Shown here: positions 7,972 through 17,146 of the stretch, piece by piece
Layout: each line of letters begins with the position of its first letter
How positions within the stretch are numbered: position 1 is the first letter of the stretch
Assembly: GCA_947644305.1 (NCBI GenBank)
Contig: CANRYS010000013.1
Span: forward strand, 46,793-110,792
Length of the DNA: 64,000 nucleotides
Direction of reading: 5' to 3'
Origin: an uncultured Roseburia sp.
GTDB lineage: Bacteria > Bacillota > Clostridia > Lachnospirales > Lachnospiraceae
The notes under the pieces: generated by a model
Told to the model about the DNA's origin: nothing
Database searches by the model: none
The model's input: the letters and a program-made list of their open reading frames with translations, nothing else
Made by a program: the position numbers and the translations under genes

Positions 7972-9456
7972 ATGCGGATTACCAATAACATGATGCGAAA
8001 TAATGCAATGCTTCATATTCAAAAGAATAAGGCGGCATATCACAAATATTTTGAGCAGTATGCGTCTGAGAAAAAGATTCAGAATCCATCTGATAATCCG
8101 ACGATCGCGGTGCGTGCCCTTCGGTTCCGTACCACGATGATCGAGATTGAACAGTATCTTTCCAACTGTGACGATGCGGAAAACTGGATGGATGCTACAG
8201 AAGAGCCGATTGATAAAGTGAATAAGATCCTAGATGGGATGCTGGAATACGTAACCCATGCGGCAAACGATCCCAATAACGCTGACGACCGGGAGACCAT
8301 TGCCAAGCAGCTCCGCCAGAATGCGGATGCCATTTATCAGGAGCATGCGAACAGAGATTATGCGGGGCGCTATGTCTTTACTGGATATCGTACCGATGTG
8401 CCTCTTCTCTTTGATGCGGATCAGAGTGATACGACGTATACCATCACGGAGAACCTGGAGATTAACGAGATCCAGAAATACGCCTATGTATATGGTCAGG
8501 CAAGTTACGATGATACAAAAGATGCATCGGATTATGCCAATGAAGCCTCAGAATTCTTGCAGACGCACCGTATTCTTTTGTCCTATAATAACTGTGACAA
8601 AGAAGATGTTACCATTACCTATAAGGATGTAAACGGAGACAGCCACACCGTGACAGCAGTCACAAAAAGTATTCCTGACAACCAGACTTATAATGAGCAG
8701 TATCATCCGGGAGAGAACGAGGTGTATTTTGTACCAGAGACCGGGGAATTGATTTTCGGGGATGCGATATATGATTCTATCCGTGCAGGATCTGAGCTGT
8801 CGGCACAGTTCAACAAGACTCAGTTTACCAGCAGCAATATTCGTCCAGAGCATTATTTTAACTGTCGGGCAGAGAATAATAACACCGGAGTTGTGAAAAA
8901 CTATGATAATGTAACCGAACAGAAAATCAACTATCAGGTTAATTTCAGTCAAACACTGACGGTTAATACCCTTGCCTGTGACACCTTTGATACAACCATT
9001 GGCAGGGCAGTGGATGATATATATAAGGTGATCAATGATCTGGAGATCATGGAGAGAAATTATGCTGCAGTCAAAAAGCGGATTGATGACTGCGATCCGA
9101 ATGATAAGGAAACGCTGGCAAATCTACAGGAGCTTTACGATCAGATCGGTACACAGATTACTTTGCAGAATACGGTGTTGACCAATTCCTATTCTCATGC
9201 CATCACAGTATTTCAGGATGCCAAGAATAAGCTGAACGTATCTTTGGCAGATCATGGTGCGAGATACTCTAGGTTGAAGATGACTCAGAGTGGACTGGAG
9301 GTTTTGAAGATAGGAACCGATGAGGCAAAATCAGAGAATGAAGATGCGGATCTTGAGGAGGCGTATGTCAATTATACAGAGGCGGATCTTCTCTACCAGG
9401 CATCCCTTCAGGCGACATCTAAAATACTGGGAACTTCGTTACTTGATTTTATTTAA
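7972..9456 (+). CDS. flgL: Flagellar hook-filament junction protein FlgL
   Basis: A 494-residue FlgL, the second junction protein that connects FlgK to the flagellin filament. The N-terminus MRITNNMMRNNAMLHIQKN and the flagellin-like block KIQNPSDNPTIAVRALRFR are diagnostic, and the C-terminal helix has the usual form (EADLLYQASLQATSKILGTSLLDFI). It is longer than the typical 300-400 residues because of a central surface domain around residues 150-330. It is the last structural gene before fliW-csrA, 47 bases after the second flgK. Confidence 0.9.
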   Translation: MRITNNMMRNNAMLHIQKNKAAYHKYFEQYASEKKIQNPSDNPTIAVRALRFRTTMIEIEQYLSNCDDAENWMDATEEPIDKVNKILDGMLEYVTHAANDPNNADDRETIAKQLRQNADAIYQEHANRDYAGRYVFTGYRTDVPLLFDADQSDTTYTITENLEINEIQKYAYVYGQASYDDTKDASDYANEASEFLQTHRILLSYNNCDKEDVTITYKDVNGDSHTVTAVTKSIPDNQTYNEQYHPGENEVYFVPETGELIFGDAIYDSIRAGSELSAQFNKTQFTSSNIRPEHYFNCRAENNNTGVVKNYDNVTEQKINYQVNFSQTLTVNTLACDTFDTTIGRAVDDIYKVINDLEIMERNYAAVKKRIDDCDPNDKETLANLQELYDQIGTQITLQNTVLTNSYSHAITVFQDAKNKLNVSLADHGARYSRLKMTQSGLEVLKIGTDEAKSENEDADLEEAYVNYTEADLLYQASLQATSKILGTSLLDFI

Positions 9457-9496
9457 TACTTAGGCTGGCGGCACCACTTGCCTGCGCAATAAGGCA

Positions 9497-9517
9497 AAGG
9501 TGAACTGCGTTCACCTT
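9497..9517 (+). promoter_or_regulatory. Hairpin just upstream of the fliW ribosome binding site
   Basis: AAGGTGAAC (9497-9505) and GTTCACCTT (9509-9517) form a 9-bp stem with a 3-base loop, ending 8 bases before GGAGG of fliW. An adjacent smaller stem (TGCCT/AGGCA) lies just upstream. There is no T run, so this is more likely a processing or translational element than a terminator. Confidence 0.5.
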
Positions 9518-9535
9518 GTGAATGGAGGATGAACT

Positions 9536-9991
9536 ATGCTGATACAGACGAAATATTTCGGGGAGATCGATCTGACGGAAGATAAGATCATTACGTTGGA
9601 ACGTGGACTTTTTGGTTTTGAGGATTTTAAAAAATATACGATATTGTACGACTGCGAAAAAGAGGGCGGAGCCAATGTTTCCTGGTTTCAGAGCGTAGAT
9701 GAACCGACGCTTGCCCTCCCAGTGATGAACCCGCTACTGGTCAAGGAGGATTACAATCCGGTAGTTGAAGATGAGCTGCTTTCCGGGATCGGAGAGATTT
9801 CAGAGGAAAACCTGGTGATCCTTCTCACGATGACGGTTCCTGCTAATATTAAGGAGATGTCTGTGAACCTGAAAGCACCCATTATCATCAATGCGGACAC
9901 CAGAAAGGGAGCACAGCTTATCGTGGAAAATCAGGATTATGAGGTGAAATATAAGATATATGATCTCCTCAAAGAAAAGAAGGAGGCGTGA
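9536..9991 (+). CDS. fliW: Flagellar assembly factor FliW
   Basis: A 151-residue FliW. In Bacillus, FliW binds either flagellin or CsrA; when free flagellin falls, FliW sequesters CsrA and relieves repression of flagellin translation. The family pattern is plain: [29 protein letters not shown] at the N-terminus and [28 protein letters not shown] near the C-terminus. It is followed four bases later by csrA, the standard fliW-csrA couple. Both flagellin leaders in this window carry matching CsrA-type sites, so the full three-part switch is encoded here. Confidence 0.95.
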   Translation: MLIQTKYFGEIDLTEDKIITLERGLFGFEDFKKYTILYDCEKEGGANVSWFQSVDEPTLALPVMNPLLVKEDYNPVVEDELLSGIGEISEENLVILLTMTVPANIKEMSVNLKAPIIINADTRKGAQLIVENQDYEVKYKIYDLLKEKKEA

Positions 9992-9995
9992 TTTT

Positions 9996-10214
9996 ATGTT
10001 AGCACTGGCAAGAAAGGTAAATGAATCTATTATCATTAATGATAATGTGGAGGTTGCGATCCTGGAGATCAAAGGCGATCAAGTAAAGATCGGTATTAGT
10101 GCCCCCAAATCTGTGCCGGTATATCGCAAGGAATTATACGTTCAGATACAAGAAGCAAACAAAGAGGCAGTAAATATGGCCAGTCCGGAGAGTTTGTCGG
10201 ATCTGTTAAAATAA
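9996..10214 (+). CDS. csrA: Carbon storage regulator CsrA, translational repressor
   Basis: A 72-residue CsrA. It starts [25 protein letters not shown] and carries the [18 protein letters not shown] strand with the conserved V..R RNA-contact region. CsrA dimers bind GGA motifs in hairpin loops and ribosome binding sites. ATG 9996 follows AAGGAGG with good spacing; the longer frame from 9960 lies inside fliW and is not used. The gene is followed by an intrinsic terminator whose descending arm overlaps the next sigma-28 promoter. Confidence 0.95.
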   Translation: MLALARKVNESIIINDNVEVAILEIKGDQVKIGISAPKSVPVYRKELYVQIQEANKEAVNMASPESLSDLLK

Positions 10215-10220
10215 CAGAGA

Positions 10221-10272
10221 GGAAAAGTTGATCCGAAAAATGTATATAATAGGGTTAACTTTTCCTTTTTTT
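10221..10272 (+). terminator. Intrinsic terminator after csrA
   Basis: GGAAAAGTT (10221-10229) pairs with AACTTTTCC (10257-10265), followed by seven T residues. It ends the flgM...csrA transcript. Confidence 0.75.
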
Positions 10273-10282
10273 ATGCCGATAA
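10256..10282 (+). promoter_or_regulatory. Sigma-28 type promoter of flaG-fliD-fliS, embedded in the csrA terminator
   Basis: TAAC at 10256-10259, exactly 15 bases, then GCCGATAA at 10275-10282, a full match to the sigma-28 -10 consensus. The -35 and the spacer are made of the terminator stem and T tract. Confidence 0.75.
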
Positions 10283-10334
10283 TCTCAGTAAGAACGGTTG
10301 AAGTTTGCATATGATACACATGGAGGTGTTAGAA

Positions 10335-10763
10335 ATGGATTTAGAAAAGATATCAAATGTAAATTCAAATTATAGCTCGGCAGAGGCAGTCAAAGTGAGT
10401 GCGCCAAAGCCGATAAAAACAGAGGAGATGCATACTAGTCATACGATGACGAATGCGGTTCCAAAGACATCACAGCCGATGCCGGCGGATGCAAAGGGGA
10501 ATGCTGAGCAGCAAGGAGGCGATCAGCAGAGAGAACATGCACCGAGCGAGGCTACGATGGATGATGCAGTGAAAAGAGCGAATCTGAGAATGGAACATAC
10601 TCGCTGTGAATATTCTTATCATAAGAAGACCAACAGGGTGTCCATTAAGGTTATCAATTCCGATACGAACGAAGTGGTTCGGGAGATCCCTCCGGAAAAA
10701 TCACTGGATATGCTTCAGAAGATGTGGGAGATGGCTGGTATCTTAGTGGATGAAAAGAGATAG
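10335..10763 (+). CDS. flaG: FlaG-family flagellar protein
   Basis: A 142-residue protein whose last ~65 residues match the FlaG domain (helical start, then RVSIKVINSDTNEVVREIPPEKSLDMLQKMWEM). FlaG proteins affect filament length and are almost always encoded next to fliD. The first half is low-complexity, rich in Ala, Gln, Pro and His, and is probably disordered. GGAGG at 10322-10326 selects ATG 10335 over the upstream ATG at 10305. It is the first gene after the sigma-28 promoter at 10256. Confidence 0.85.
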   Translation: MDLEKISNVNSNYSSAEAVKVSAPKPIKTEEMHTSHTMTNAVPKTSQPMPADAKGNAEQQGGDQQREHAPSEATMDDAVKRANLRMEHTRCEYSYHKKTNRVSIKVINSDTNEVVREIPPEKSLDMLQKMWEMAGILVDEKR

Positions 10764-10785
10764 AAGGAAAAAGGAGGAATAAGTT

Positions 10786-13044
10786 ATGCCAATTCGTATG
10801 AGCGGACTTTCTTCAGGACTTGACACAGAGGCGATCGTTGGTGCGCTGATGTCAGCACAGAGCCTGAAGAAAACAAAAGTGGAAAGACAGAAAACCAAGC
10901 TCGAATGGAAACAGACCAAGTGGGCAGAATTAAATACAAAATTACTCAAACTTTATAATGAACATGTATCAAAGCTTCAACTGCAGGCTTCTTATATGAC
11001 GAAAAAAGCGTCGGTGTCGGATTCAACAAAGGCAAGTGTCACAGCAAATAACAAGGCGGCTAACGGAAGTTATTCATTGGAGATTAAGAATATTGCGACT
11101 TCCCAGCACTTGACAGGCGCCAAGATCAATGCGGATTCTGTGGATACAAAGCTGACAGAGATTGATCCATCTCTGTTGAACAAGGAAATCACGATTACCA
11201 ACGGTGATAAGACAAAGAAATTTGCTGTCACAGCAGATACGACGATCAAAGATTTTACGAATGCACTGGGAGAAGCAGGATTGACTGCCAATTATGATAC
11301 AGAGCAGAAGAGATTCTTTATCAGCAGTAAAGACAGTGGACTGAAAAATGCTTTTTCCATTACTACTTCTGGCATATCCGCAGCAGAGGTGAGCGGGCGT
11401 GAGGCTCTTCGAAATGCCGTGGGCTACAGCAGTATGTCCAGTGCCAATAAAAAGATCGTGGACGAGGCCATGGATCAGCTTCAGAACTCTGGCGTGGGTA
11501 CAGAAGCCTATGACAAGGCGCTGGAGGCTCTTTCCAAAGCAGCTTATGAGACAAAGTCAGCGGCGGCAAATACGGCTGCGACAACTTATATGAAGGCAAA
11601 GCTTTACGGCGAGAATTACGACTCATATAAGACAAAGGCTGAAGAGAGTCTCAAATCCAATTATTATAATGATGATGGAACAGTGAAAGACACACTGGCA
11701 AAAAAATATGGTGATGACTTCGATATAATGACCCAGGAAGAGAAAGAAAAACTTGGTGTAGAGAATATGACCAAGGAGGAATATATCGACTGGGCAGCAA
11801 AGAAAGATCTGGATCAAGAGGTAGCTAAGAAAGCGGATGCAGATACGACCAGCTTTGTTAATACGAAGATCAGCACAGACAGCGATGTCAAGCTGGAGAT
11901 CGAGGCGGCAGCCTTTGCCGGAAAGACAGTTGCTGATATCGAGGCGCTGTCCACTGTGGCGAAGGACAAATATTATACTTCAGGTGTTCAGGGCTTTGAT
12001 GGAACAACTACTTTCACTCAGGATAGTGTGAAAGCAGATATCACTGCAGATGTGAGCAACTATGCTTCTATTACCGATCGTTATGATACACTTTCTGGAT
12101 CGGCATTGAGTGGTCTGGGCCTTGCTGATGTTACAGTTGCAGCAGATGGAACCGTAAGTGTCAACGGAGGAGCAAATGATTCCTCCAATACTTCTATTCC
12201 GTCGGGTATGGCGTTGATCGCGGCTTCTGACAGTAAGATCATTTTGAACGGTGCGGAAATGACTTCCTCTTCTTCTGTCGTATCTGCCAATGGTCTGGAG
12301 ATTTCATTGACAGGACTTACAAAGACGGATGAGTCGATTACCTTCTCGATCACCAATGATGTGGATAGTGTATATAATTCTGTAAAGAGTTTCCTGAAAG
12401 ACTACAATGAGATCATGAAGGAGATGAATACACTTCTTGACGCAGGTTCTGCGAAGGGTTATGAGCCGCTTACCAGTGAGCAGAAAAAAGAGATGTCGGA
12501 TGATGATATCAAGCTCTGGGAGGATAAGATCAAAGGATCGTTGTTACGCAACGACACAACGCTGGACGGAATCGTTTCGGGAATGCGTAATGCGATGATG
12601 AGCCAGGTGACCTATGAAGGAAAGACCTATTCTCTTGCTAGCTTTGGCATTATGACTTCTACCGATTATCTTGAGGGCGGTCTGCTCCATATCTTTGGAG
12701 ACAAAGATGATTCTGTCTATGCAGACAAAGATGATAAGTTGAAGAAAGCTCTGAATGACGATCCGGATGCAGTGATCAATGTACTTACTGGTATCTTTGG
12801 TAATCTCAAGGATACAATGAGTAAGAAGATGGCAGGAAATAAGATGAGTAGTGCTCTGACTTTCTACAATGACATTAAGATGAAAGATGATCTCAAACAA
12901 TACGAAAAAGATATTAAAAACTGGGAAGATCGTCTGGCTTCTATGGAAGAAATGTATTATAAGAAATTCACAGCGATGGAGACCGCGCTTGCAAAACTGC
13001 AATCTCAGCAGAACTCTCTGGGTAGTTTGTTTGGAAATTTCTAA
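10786..13044 (+). CDS. fliD: Flagellar filament cap protein FliD
   Basis: A 752-residue FliD (HAP2), which caps the filament tip and helps flagellin polymerise. The N-terminal RMSGLSSGLDTEAIVGALMSAQ and the C-terminal coiled coil with LQSQQNSLGSLFGNF are family signatures. It is larger than common FliD proteins; an extra Ala/Lys/Asp-rich, helical insertion lies at about residues 200-390. GGAGG at 10773-10777 precedes ATG 10786. It lies between flaG and fliS, the usual order. Confidence 0.93.
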   Translation: MPIRMSGLSSGLDTEAIVGALMSAQSLKKTKVERQKTKLEWKQTKWAELNTKLLKLYNEHVSKLQLQASYMTKKASVSDSTKASVTANNKAANGSYSLEIKNIATSQHLTGAKINADSVDTKLTEIDPSLLNKEITITNGDKTKKFAVTADTTIKDFTNALGEAGLTANYDTEQKRFFISSKDSGLKNAFSITTSGISAAEVSGREALRNAVGYSSMSSANKKIVDEAMDQLQNSGVGTEAYDKALEALSKAAYETKSAAANTAATTYMKAKLYGENYDSYKTKAEESLKSNYYNDDGTVKDTLAKKYGDDFDIMTQEEKEKLGVENMTKEEYIDWAAKKDLDQEVAKKADADTTSFVNTKISTDSDVKLEIEAAAFAGKTVADIEALSTVAKDKYYTSGVQGFDGTTTFTQDSVKADITADVSNYASITDRYDTLSGSALSGLGLADVTVAADGTVSVNGGANDSSNTSIPSGMALIAASDSKIILNGAEMTSSSSVVSANGLEISLTGLTKTDESITFSITNDVDSVYNSVKSFLKDYNEIMKEMNTLLDAGSAKGYEPLTSEQKKEMSDDDIKLWEDKIKGSLLRNDTTLDGIVSGMRNAMMSQVTYEGKTYSLASFGIMTSTDYLEGGLLHIFGDKDDSVYADKDDKLKKALNDDPDAVINVLTGIFGNLKDTMSKKMAGNKMSSALTFYNDIKMKDDLKQYEKDIKNWEDRLASMEEMYYKKFTAMETALAKLQSQQNSLGSLFGNF

Positions 13045-13077
13045 TTTCGATTAATATATTTTATGAACATATTCATA

Positions 13078-13115
13078 CACGTAAAGGGCAAGAATTTTCT
13101 CTTGCTCTTTATGTG
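13078..13115 (+). promoter_or_regulatory. Strong intercistronic hairpin between fliD and fliS
   Basis: A 16-bp stem with two G-U pairs (13078-13093 with 13100-13115) and a 6-base loop. No T run follows, so it is not a standard terminator; transcript stabilisation or partial attenuation between fliD and fliS is more likely. Confidence 0.55.
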
Positions 13116-13141
13116 ATAATAAATGAGAAAAGGAGATTCAT

Positions 13142-13519
13142 ATGGACACGAACTTCGCGAATGCCTATCAGAAAAATGCTATCATGACGGCATCTTCTGC
13201 CGAACTCACATTGATGTTATATGAAGGAGCGATCAAGTTCTGTAATATAGGGATCGTTGCCATCGAAAAAAAAGATTTTGAAAAAGCGAATACTAATATC
13301 AAAAAAGCACAGGCGATTATTACGGAGCTTCGGGCAACACTGGATCATAAGTATAAGGTCTGGGAGGATTTTGAGCGCGTATATGATTACATTTATCGAC
13401 GGTTGGTAGAGGGAAATATAAAGAAGGACATTGAGATTATCGAGGATGCTCTGAAGTATATCCGAGAGATGAGGGATACATGGAAGGAAGTTATGCGTCT
13501 GAACAGAGTAGGCAATTAG
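13142..13519 (+). CDS. fliS: Flagellin export chaperone FliS
   Basis: A 125-residue FliS, a four-helix bundle that binds the C-terminus of unfolded flagellin and prevents premature polymerisation. Signatures include NAYQKNAIMTASSAELTLMLYEGAIKF and the C-terminal EIIEDALKYIREMRDTWKEV. The ribosome binding site is AAAGGAG with ATG at 13142. It is directly followed by a FliT-like gene. Confidence 0.93.
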   Translation: MDTNFANAYQKNAIMTASSAELTLMLYEGAIKFCNIGIVAIEKKDFEKANTNIKKAQAIITELRATLDHKYKVWEDFERVYDYIYRRLVEGNIKKDIEIIEDALKYIREMRDTWKEVMRLNRVGN

Positions 13520-13546
13520 TTGAATAAAACGAATGGATGTGAGCAG

Positions 13547-14041
13547 ATGGAGAGACAGAACGAGAACAGCGTCTATGTTAATATGATGGTAGATGCTTTG
13601 AAGCGAAAGAAGCAGATTCTCCTTTTCCTGCTGGAAAAGACAAAACAGCAGGAGAGTTTGTTAAAAGATGAAGAGATGGATCCAGATGAATTTACGAAGA
13701 CCATAGAAGAAAAGGGAGATCAGATCGATGAGATCAACCAGATGGATGAGGGATTTGATACGCTGTTCAAGCATGTAGAGAGAGAGATCATGGCGAACAA
13801 AATGGCGTATAAGGAACAGATCCAGCAGATGCAGCAGTTGATCGGAGAGGTGTCAGAACTAGGGATTCAGATTCAGGCATTGGAACATCAGAACAGCGGG
13901 CATTTTAAAATATATCTCGCCAATCAGAGAAAGAATATAAGGGATTTTAATATAAGTAATAAGACGGTATCCAGTTATTATCAAAATATGGCGGAAGCAC
14001 ATAAACCGGATCAGTCCTATTTTTTTAATCAAACGAAGTGA
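13547..14041 (+). CDS. FliT/FlgN-like helical flagellar chaperone
   Basis: A ~164-residue, highly charged, all-helical protein encoded directly after fliS. I see no catalytic motif. The position (fliD-fliS-X), the length and the coiled-coil content fit the FliT/FlgN class of export chaperones, which bind FliD or hook-associated proteins. The start is uncertain: TTG 13520 touches the fliS stop, while ATG 13547 has only a weak purine-rich site. I prefer ATG 13547. The last residues (QSYFFNQTK) are not diagnostic. Function is inferred from context. Confidence 0.6.
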   Translation: MERQNENSVYVNMMVDALKRKKQILLFLLEKTKQQESLLKDEEMDPDEFTKTIEEKGDQIDEINQMDEGFDTLFKHVEREIMANKMAYKEQIQQMQQLIGEVSELGIQIQALEHQNSGHFKIYLANQRKNIRDFNISNKTVSSYYQNMAEAHKPDQSYFFNQTK

Positions 14042-14046
14042 TATTA

Positions 14047-14090
14047 GTATGGAAGCTGCAAAGATATATGCGGGCTTCCATACGTTCTTT
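14047..14090 (+). terminator. Probable terminator after the fliS/fliT-like genes
   Basis: GTATGGAAGC (14047-14056) pairs perfectly with GCTTCCATAC (14074-14083), followed by a weak T-rich stretch GTTCTTT. The T run is short, so termination may be partial. Confidence 0.5.
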
Positions 14091-14149
14091 ATGAATTGAT
14101 TGTGCCGCCAGTGGCGGTAAGATACGAATATGCAGGAGTGGAGAAAATT

Positions 14150-15739
14150 ATGAAGAGCATATGTGAGTTAGTACAAGCATTGGACGGGGGAGTGATTCCA
14201 GTTGTGAATCGCGGAACAGAGACATTCCGGCTGGGCAGCAGCTACAATGGGCGTTACGCGGCAGAGCGCTGGGTGGATCATTATGTGGAAGAAAGAGTGG
14301 AAAATGTAGTTTTATTTGGACTGGGAGACTGTCAGATCGTGCTGCAACTGCTGAGAAAGGTGCCGGGATATGTGTTGGTATATGAGCCAGATCCTGCTAT
14401 TTTTCAAGAAGTTCGCCAATCTCCTTTGTTTTCAAAGTTTCGGGATAAAGAGAAACTATATATTCTGTACGGTGGGGAGGATCAGTGGATTCCGCTGCGT
14501 GATGTGATAACGGACATTCTCAATGACGATTGTGTGGAGACCACGGCGGTGCTGACTCATCCGGGCTATCTAGCACATTACCAGGATGAATATAAGATGC
14601 TTATGGATGTGTGCCAGTTGGTGTGCGATGCCATGGGATTTACCCAGGGAGCGATTCAGAGACATATGAAAGCGATGCTGGCAAATACCATAGATAATAT
14701 ACCATACATGAATGGGGCAATACCGCTGGCGCGTCTGGTAAAATACTGGGATCCAGATATACCGGTGATTATGGTGGCGGCAGGGCCTTCTTTGAAGAAG
14801 AATATGGAGGTTCTCCGACAGATTGATCAAAGGGCATACATCTTCTGTCTCGATGCGGCATTGTCGACACTGCTGAGGGCTGGGATTGTCCCGGATCTGG
14901 TGGGCTCTACGGATGGTATAAAAAATATGAACTGTTTTGAAGAGCCGGGAAGCTTTGATATTCCCTATTTGGTTACTAGTAATACAAAGCATGAAATTAT
15001 AAAAAATCTTACCAATGCCAAAATTTTTGGCTATGACCACAGGGCAGTGAGGATTATGTATGAAAAACAAGGGATCGAGCTGGCGCAGATACCGGCCCAA
15101 TTCGGTATCGCTGCCGGGGTTTTTGCAGCTCTTGTGGAACTGGGGACAAAAAAGATTGTGCTTGTGGGACAGGACCTGGCTTATTCGGAGGATAAAAAAA
15201 GTCATACGGATGGCAGGGATGAAGGTTTTGTGGAAGAAAAGGCGAGTCAGACAGAAGGGTATTACGGGGGATTGGTATATACCCGGATGGACTGGGAGAA
15301 GTTCCGGGAATGGTTTGAGGAAATGATCGAGATGCTGCCGTCTGATCAGGGGGTTATTAACGCCACCGAGGGAGGGGCGAAGATTCATGGTGCGGTTCAG
15401 ATGCCTCTTCAGGAAGTGATCGATCATCTGCCGGAGCGCCGGAGTTCTTTTCAGGATGTTGTCTCAGATGACCGGGTTAAGATCTCAGAGAAAGAATACC
15501 GGGGAATCATGGCAGATTGGGAAAGAATGCGTACAGATATAGAGAAGGTGAAGCGCATCGGATACAAGAAGGCGTTTTTTGAAATCGATTACCATAAGAT
15601 GCCGGTAATGGATCTGGTAATCGGCTATATGAGATATTTGAAAGATGTGCCAGAACGGAAAGAGCGTTTTAAGCTGGCAGTGGACTATGTCTATGATGAG
15701 ATTCATAAGAGAATTGGCGATAAGGAGACGGGAAAATGA
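14150..15739 (+). CDS. Motility-associated factor (Maf/DUF115, MptE-like) glycosyltransferase
   Basis: About 529 residues of the DUF115 family (Maf, 6-hydroxymethylpterin pyrophosphokinase MptE-like domain). Maf proteins transfer nonulosonic or other sugars to flagellin. The core shows VIMVAAGPSLKKNMEVL, then FCLDAALSTLLRAGIVPDLVGSTDG and VLVGQDLAYS, the typical nucleotide-sugar-binding blocks at about residues 215-365. GGAGTGGAG precedes ATG 14150; a TTG at 14096 would add 18 residues. The stop overlaps the next small gene, and a NeuC-like epimerase follows, so these three genes probably make and attach the flagellin glycan. Confidence 0.85.
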   Translation: MKSICELVQALDGGVIPVVNRGTETFRLGSSYNGRYAAERWVDHYVEERVENVVLFGLGDCQIVLQLLRKVPGYVLVYEPDPAIFQEVRQSPLFSKFRDKEKLYILYGGEDQWIPLRDVITDILNDDCVETTAVLTHPGYLAHYQDEYKMLMDVCQLVCDAMGFTQGAIQRHMKAMLANTIDNIPYMNGAIPLARLVKYWDPDIPVIMVAAGPSLKKNMEVLRQIDQRAYIFCLDAALSTLLRAGIVPDLVGSTDGIKNMNCFEEPGSFDIPYLVTSNTKHEIIKNLTNAKIFGYDHRAVRIMYEKQGIELAQIPAQFGIAAGVFAALVELGTKKIVLVGQDLAYSEDKKSHTDGRDEGFVEEKASQTEGYYGGLVYTRMDWEKFREWFEEMIEMLPSDQGVINATEGGAKIHGAVQMPLQEVIDHLPERRSSFQDVVSDDRVKISEKEYRGIMADWERMRTDIEKVKRIGYKKAFFEIDYHKMPVMDLVIGYMRYLKDVPERKERFKLAVDYVYDEIHKRIGDKETGK

Positions 15740-15963
15740 ATCAAGAGGAATTAAAAGAAAGGCTGACCTTATTGGCAGATTGTTTTTATCAGGAGCGAAA
15801 TGAGGAGGGGATGGAGCAGATCATGGAATTGGCGCCATTTATAGGAATGGTACCCCAGTGGAAGGCGTTTATCGATCCTCTATTTGATGCTCTTGAGGGA
15901 GAGGATTATATCCTTGCAGCAGATATTATACAACATGAACTGGTGGAGATGAAACAGCGATGA
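15736..15963 (+). CDS. Small conserved-type protein in the flagellin glycosylation operon
   Basis: A 75-residue acidic helical protein of unknown function. Its ATG overlaps the stop of the Maf gene (ATGA) and its own end overlaps the start of the NeuC-like gene, so it is translationally coupled on both sides. This argues that it is a real gene. I recognise no motif; the pattern of two or three amphipathic helices would suit a small adaptor or chaperone for the glycosylation step, but that is a guess. Confidence 0.6.
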   Translation: MNQEELKERLTLLADCFYQERNEEGMEQIMELAPFIGMVPQWKAFIDPLFDALEGEDYILAADIIQHELVEMKQR

Positions 15964-17108
15964 GAAAAGAACAGAATGCCCCCAAACGAATTTTATTTAT
16001 TACCGGAACCAGAGCAGATTATGGTAAGATCAAATCGATAATGAAGACCATGGACCGATCAGACCGGTATGAGGTATTTATTTATGTATCGGGAATGCAT
16101 CTGCTTTCCCAGTATGGAAGCACGTATCGGGAGGTCCTCAAAGACCAGTATGAGAATGTGCATGTGGCCTTTGGTCAGCAGCATACCGATGACATGAGCT
16201 ATAATCTTGGGGTGGTGCTGAGCAATCTTGCCCCCTATACGGCCCAGGTGAGACCGGATATGATTGTTGTACACGGTGATCGTATCGATGCGCTGGCGGG
16301 TGCGATCACGGGAGCTTTGAATAATATCCTTGTCGCACACATCGAGGGAGGAGAGATATCGGGGACCATTGACGATTCCATCCGCCATGCTGTTTCTAAA
16401 TTTGCCCATCTGCATTTTGTATGCAATGAAGAGGCCAAAAAGAGGATTATTCAACTTGGAGAAAGCGAGAAGCATATTTTTGTGATCGGTTCGCCGGATA
16501 TAGATATAATGTTGGGAAATCATCTTCCCTCGCTGGACAAAGCAAAGACATATTATGATATCACCTTTGAGGAATATGCCATCTTTATGTATCACCCAGT
16601 CACGACAGAGGTGGCGCGGTTAGGAGAGCATATTAAAAAAGTGATTGAGGCATTGCGTATTTCCAAAAGAAATTATATTGTCATCTACCCCAATAACGAT
16701 CTAGGAACAGAGATTATCCTGGAAAATGTGCGTAAATTAGATGAAGAAGAGCATTTTGCCGTGTATCCTTCGTTGCGGTTTGAGTATTTTCTTACACTGC
16801 TTCGTCATGCCCAGTTTATTATTGGAAATTCTAGCGCTGGAATCCGGGAAAGCGGGATCTATGGTGTGCCTGCTGTGGATATCGGCACGAGGCAGGAGGG
16901 GAGGTATGACCAAAATACTTTGAAAAATGTCCAGCACGTGGAAGAGAGCGTAGAGGAAATCACGGAGGCGATCTGTAGGACAGGGGAACATGCGATCCGG
17001 TGCCACAATTTTGGCCTGGGAAACAGCACAGAAAAATTTCTGCAAATTCTGGATCAGGAGGATGTGTGGAAATGTGAGGTACAAAAGAGGTTTGTGGATC
17101 TGTCTTAA
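15960..17108 (+). CDS. UDP-N-acetylglucosamine 2-epimerase (hydrolysing), NeuC/LegG-like
   Basis: A 382-residue member of the GT-B-fold UDP-GlcNAc 2-epimerase family, hydrolysing branch (NeuC, NnaA, LegG). The N-terminal FITGTRADYGKIKSIMK is the NeuC signature, and the C-terminal GNSSAGIRESGIYGVPAVDIGTRQ holds the nucleotide-binding Ser-Ser-Gly-Glu segment. These enzymes release ManNAc or a related hexose as the first step of sialic or legionaminic acid synthesis. No NeuB or NeuA homologue lies in this window, so the rest of the pathway must be elsewhere. Position between a Maf transferase and flagellin genes points to flagellin glycosylation. Confidence 0.85.
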   Translation: MRKEQNAPKRILFITGTRADYGKIKSIMKTMDRSDRYEVFIYVSGMHLLSQYGSTYREVLKDQYENVHVAFGQQHTDDMSYNLGVVLSNLAPYTAQVRPDMIVVHGDRIDALAGAITGALNNILVAHIEGGEISGTIDDSIRHAVSKFAHLHFVCNEEAKKRIIQLGESEKHIFVIGSPDIDIMLGNHLPSLDKAKTYYDITFEEYAIFMYHPVTTEVARLGEHIKKVIEALRISKRNYIVIYPNNDLGTEIILENVRKLDEEEHFAVYPSLRFEYFLTLLRHAQFIIGNSSAGIRESGIYGVPAVDIGTRQEGRYDQNTLKNVQHVEESVEEITEAICRTGEHAIRCHNFGLGNSTEKFLQILDQEDVWKCEVQKRFVDLS

Positions 17109-17146
17109 AAGACAACACTAATTAAAAAAAAATTTAAAATAAAGGG

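Noticed and set aside
13078..13115. Terminator between fliD and fliS
   Set aside because: The stem is strong but no T run follows, and fliS belongs to the same operon; kept as an intercistronic hairpin.
14570..15427. Long minus-strand frame antisense to the Maf gene
   Set aside because: It is a shadow of a strongly conserved coding region, with no start site and an unlikely amino acid make-up rich in His, Ile and Cys.
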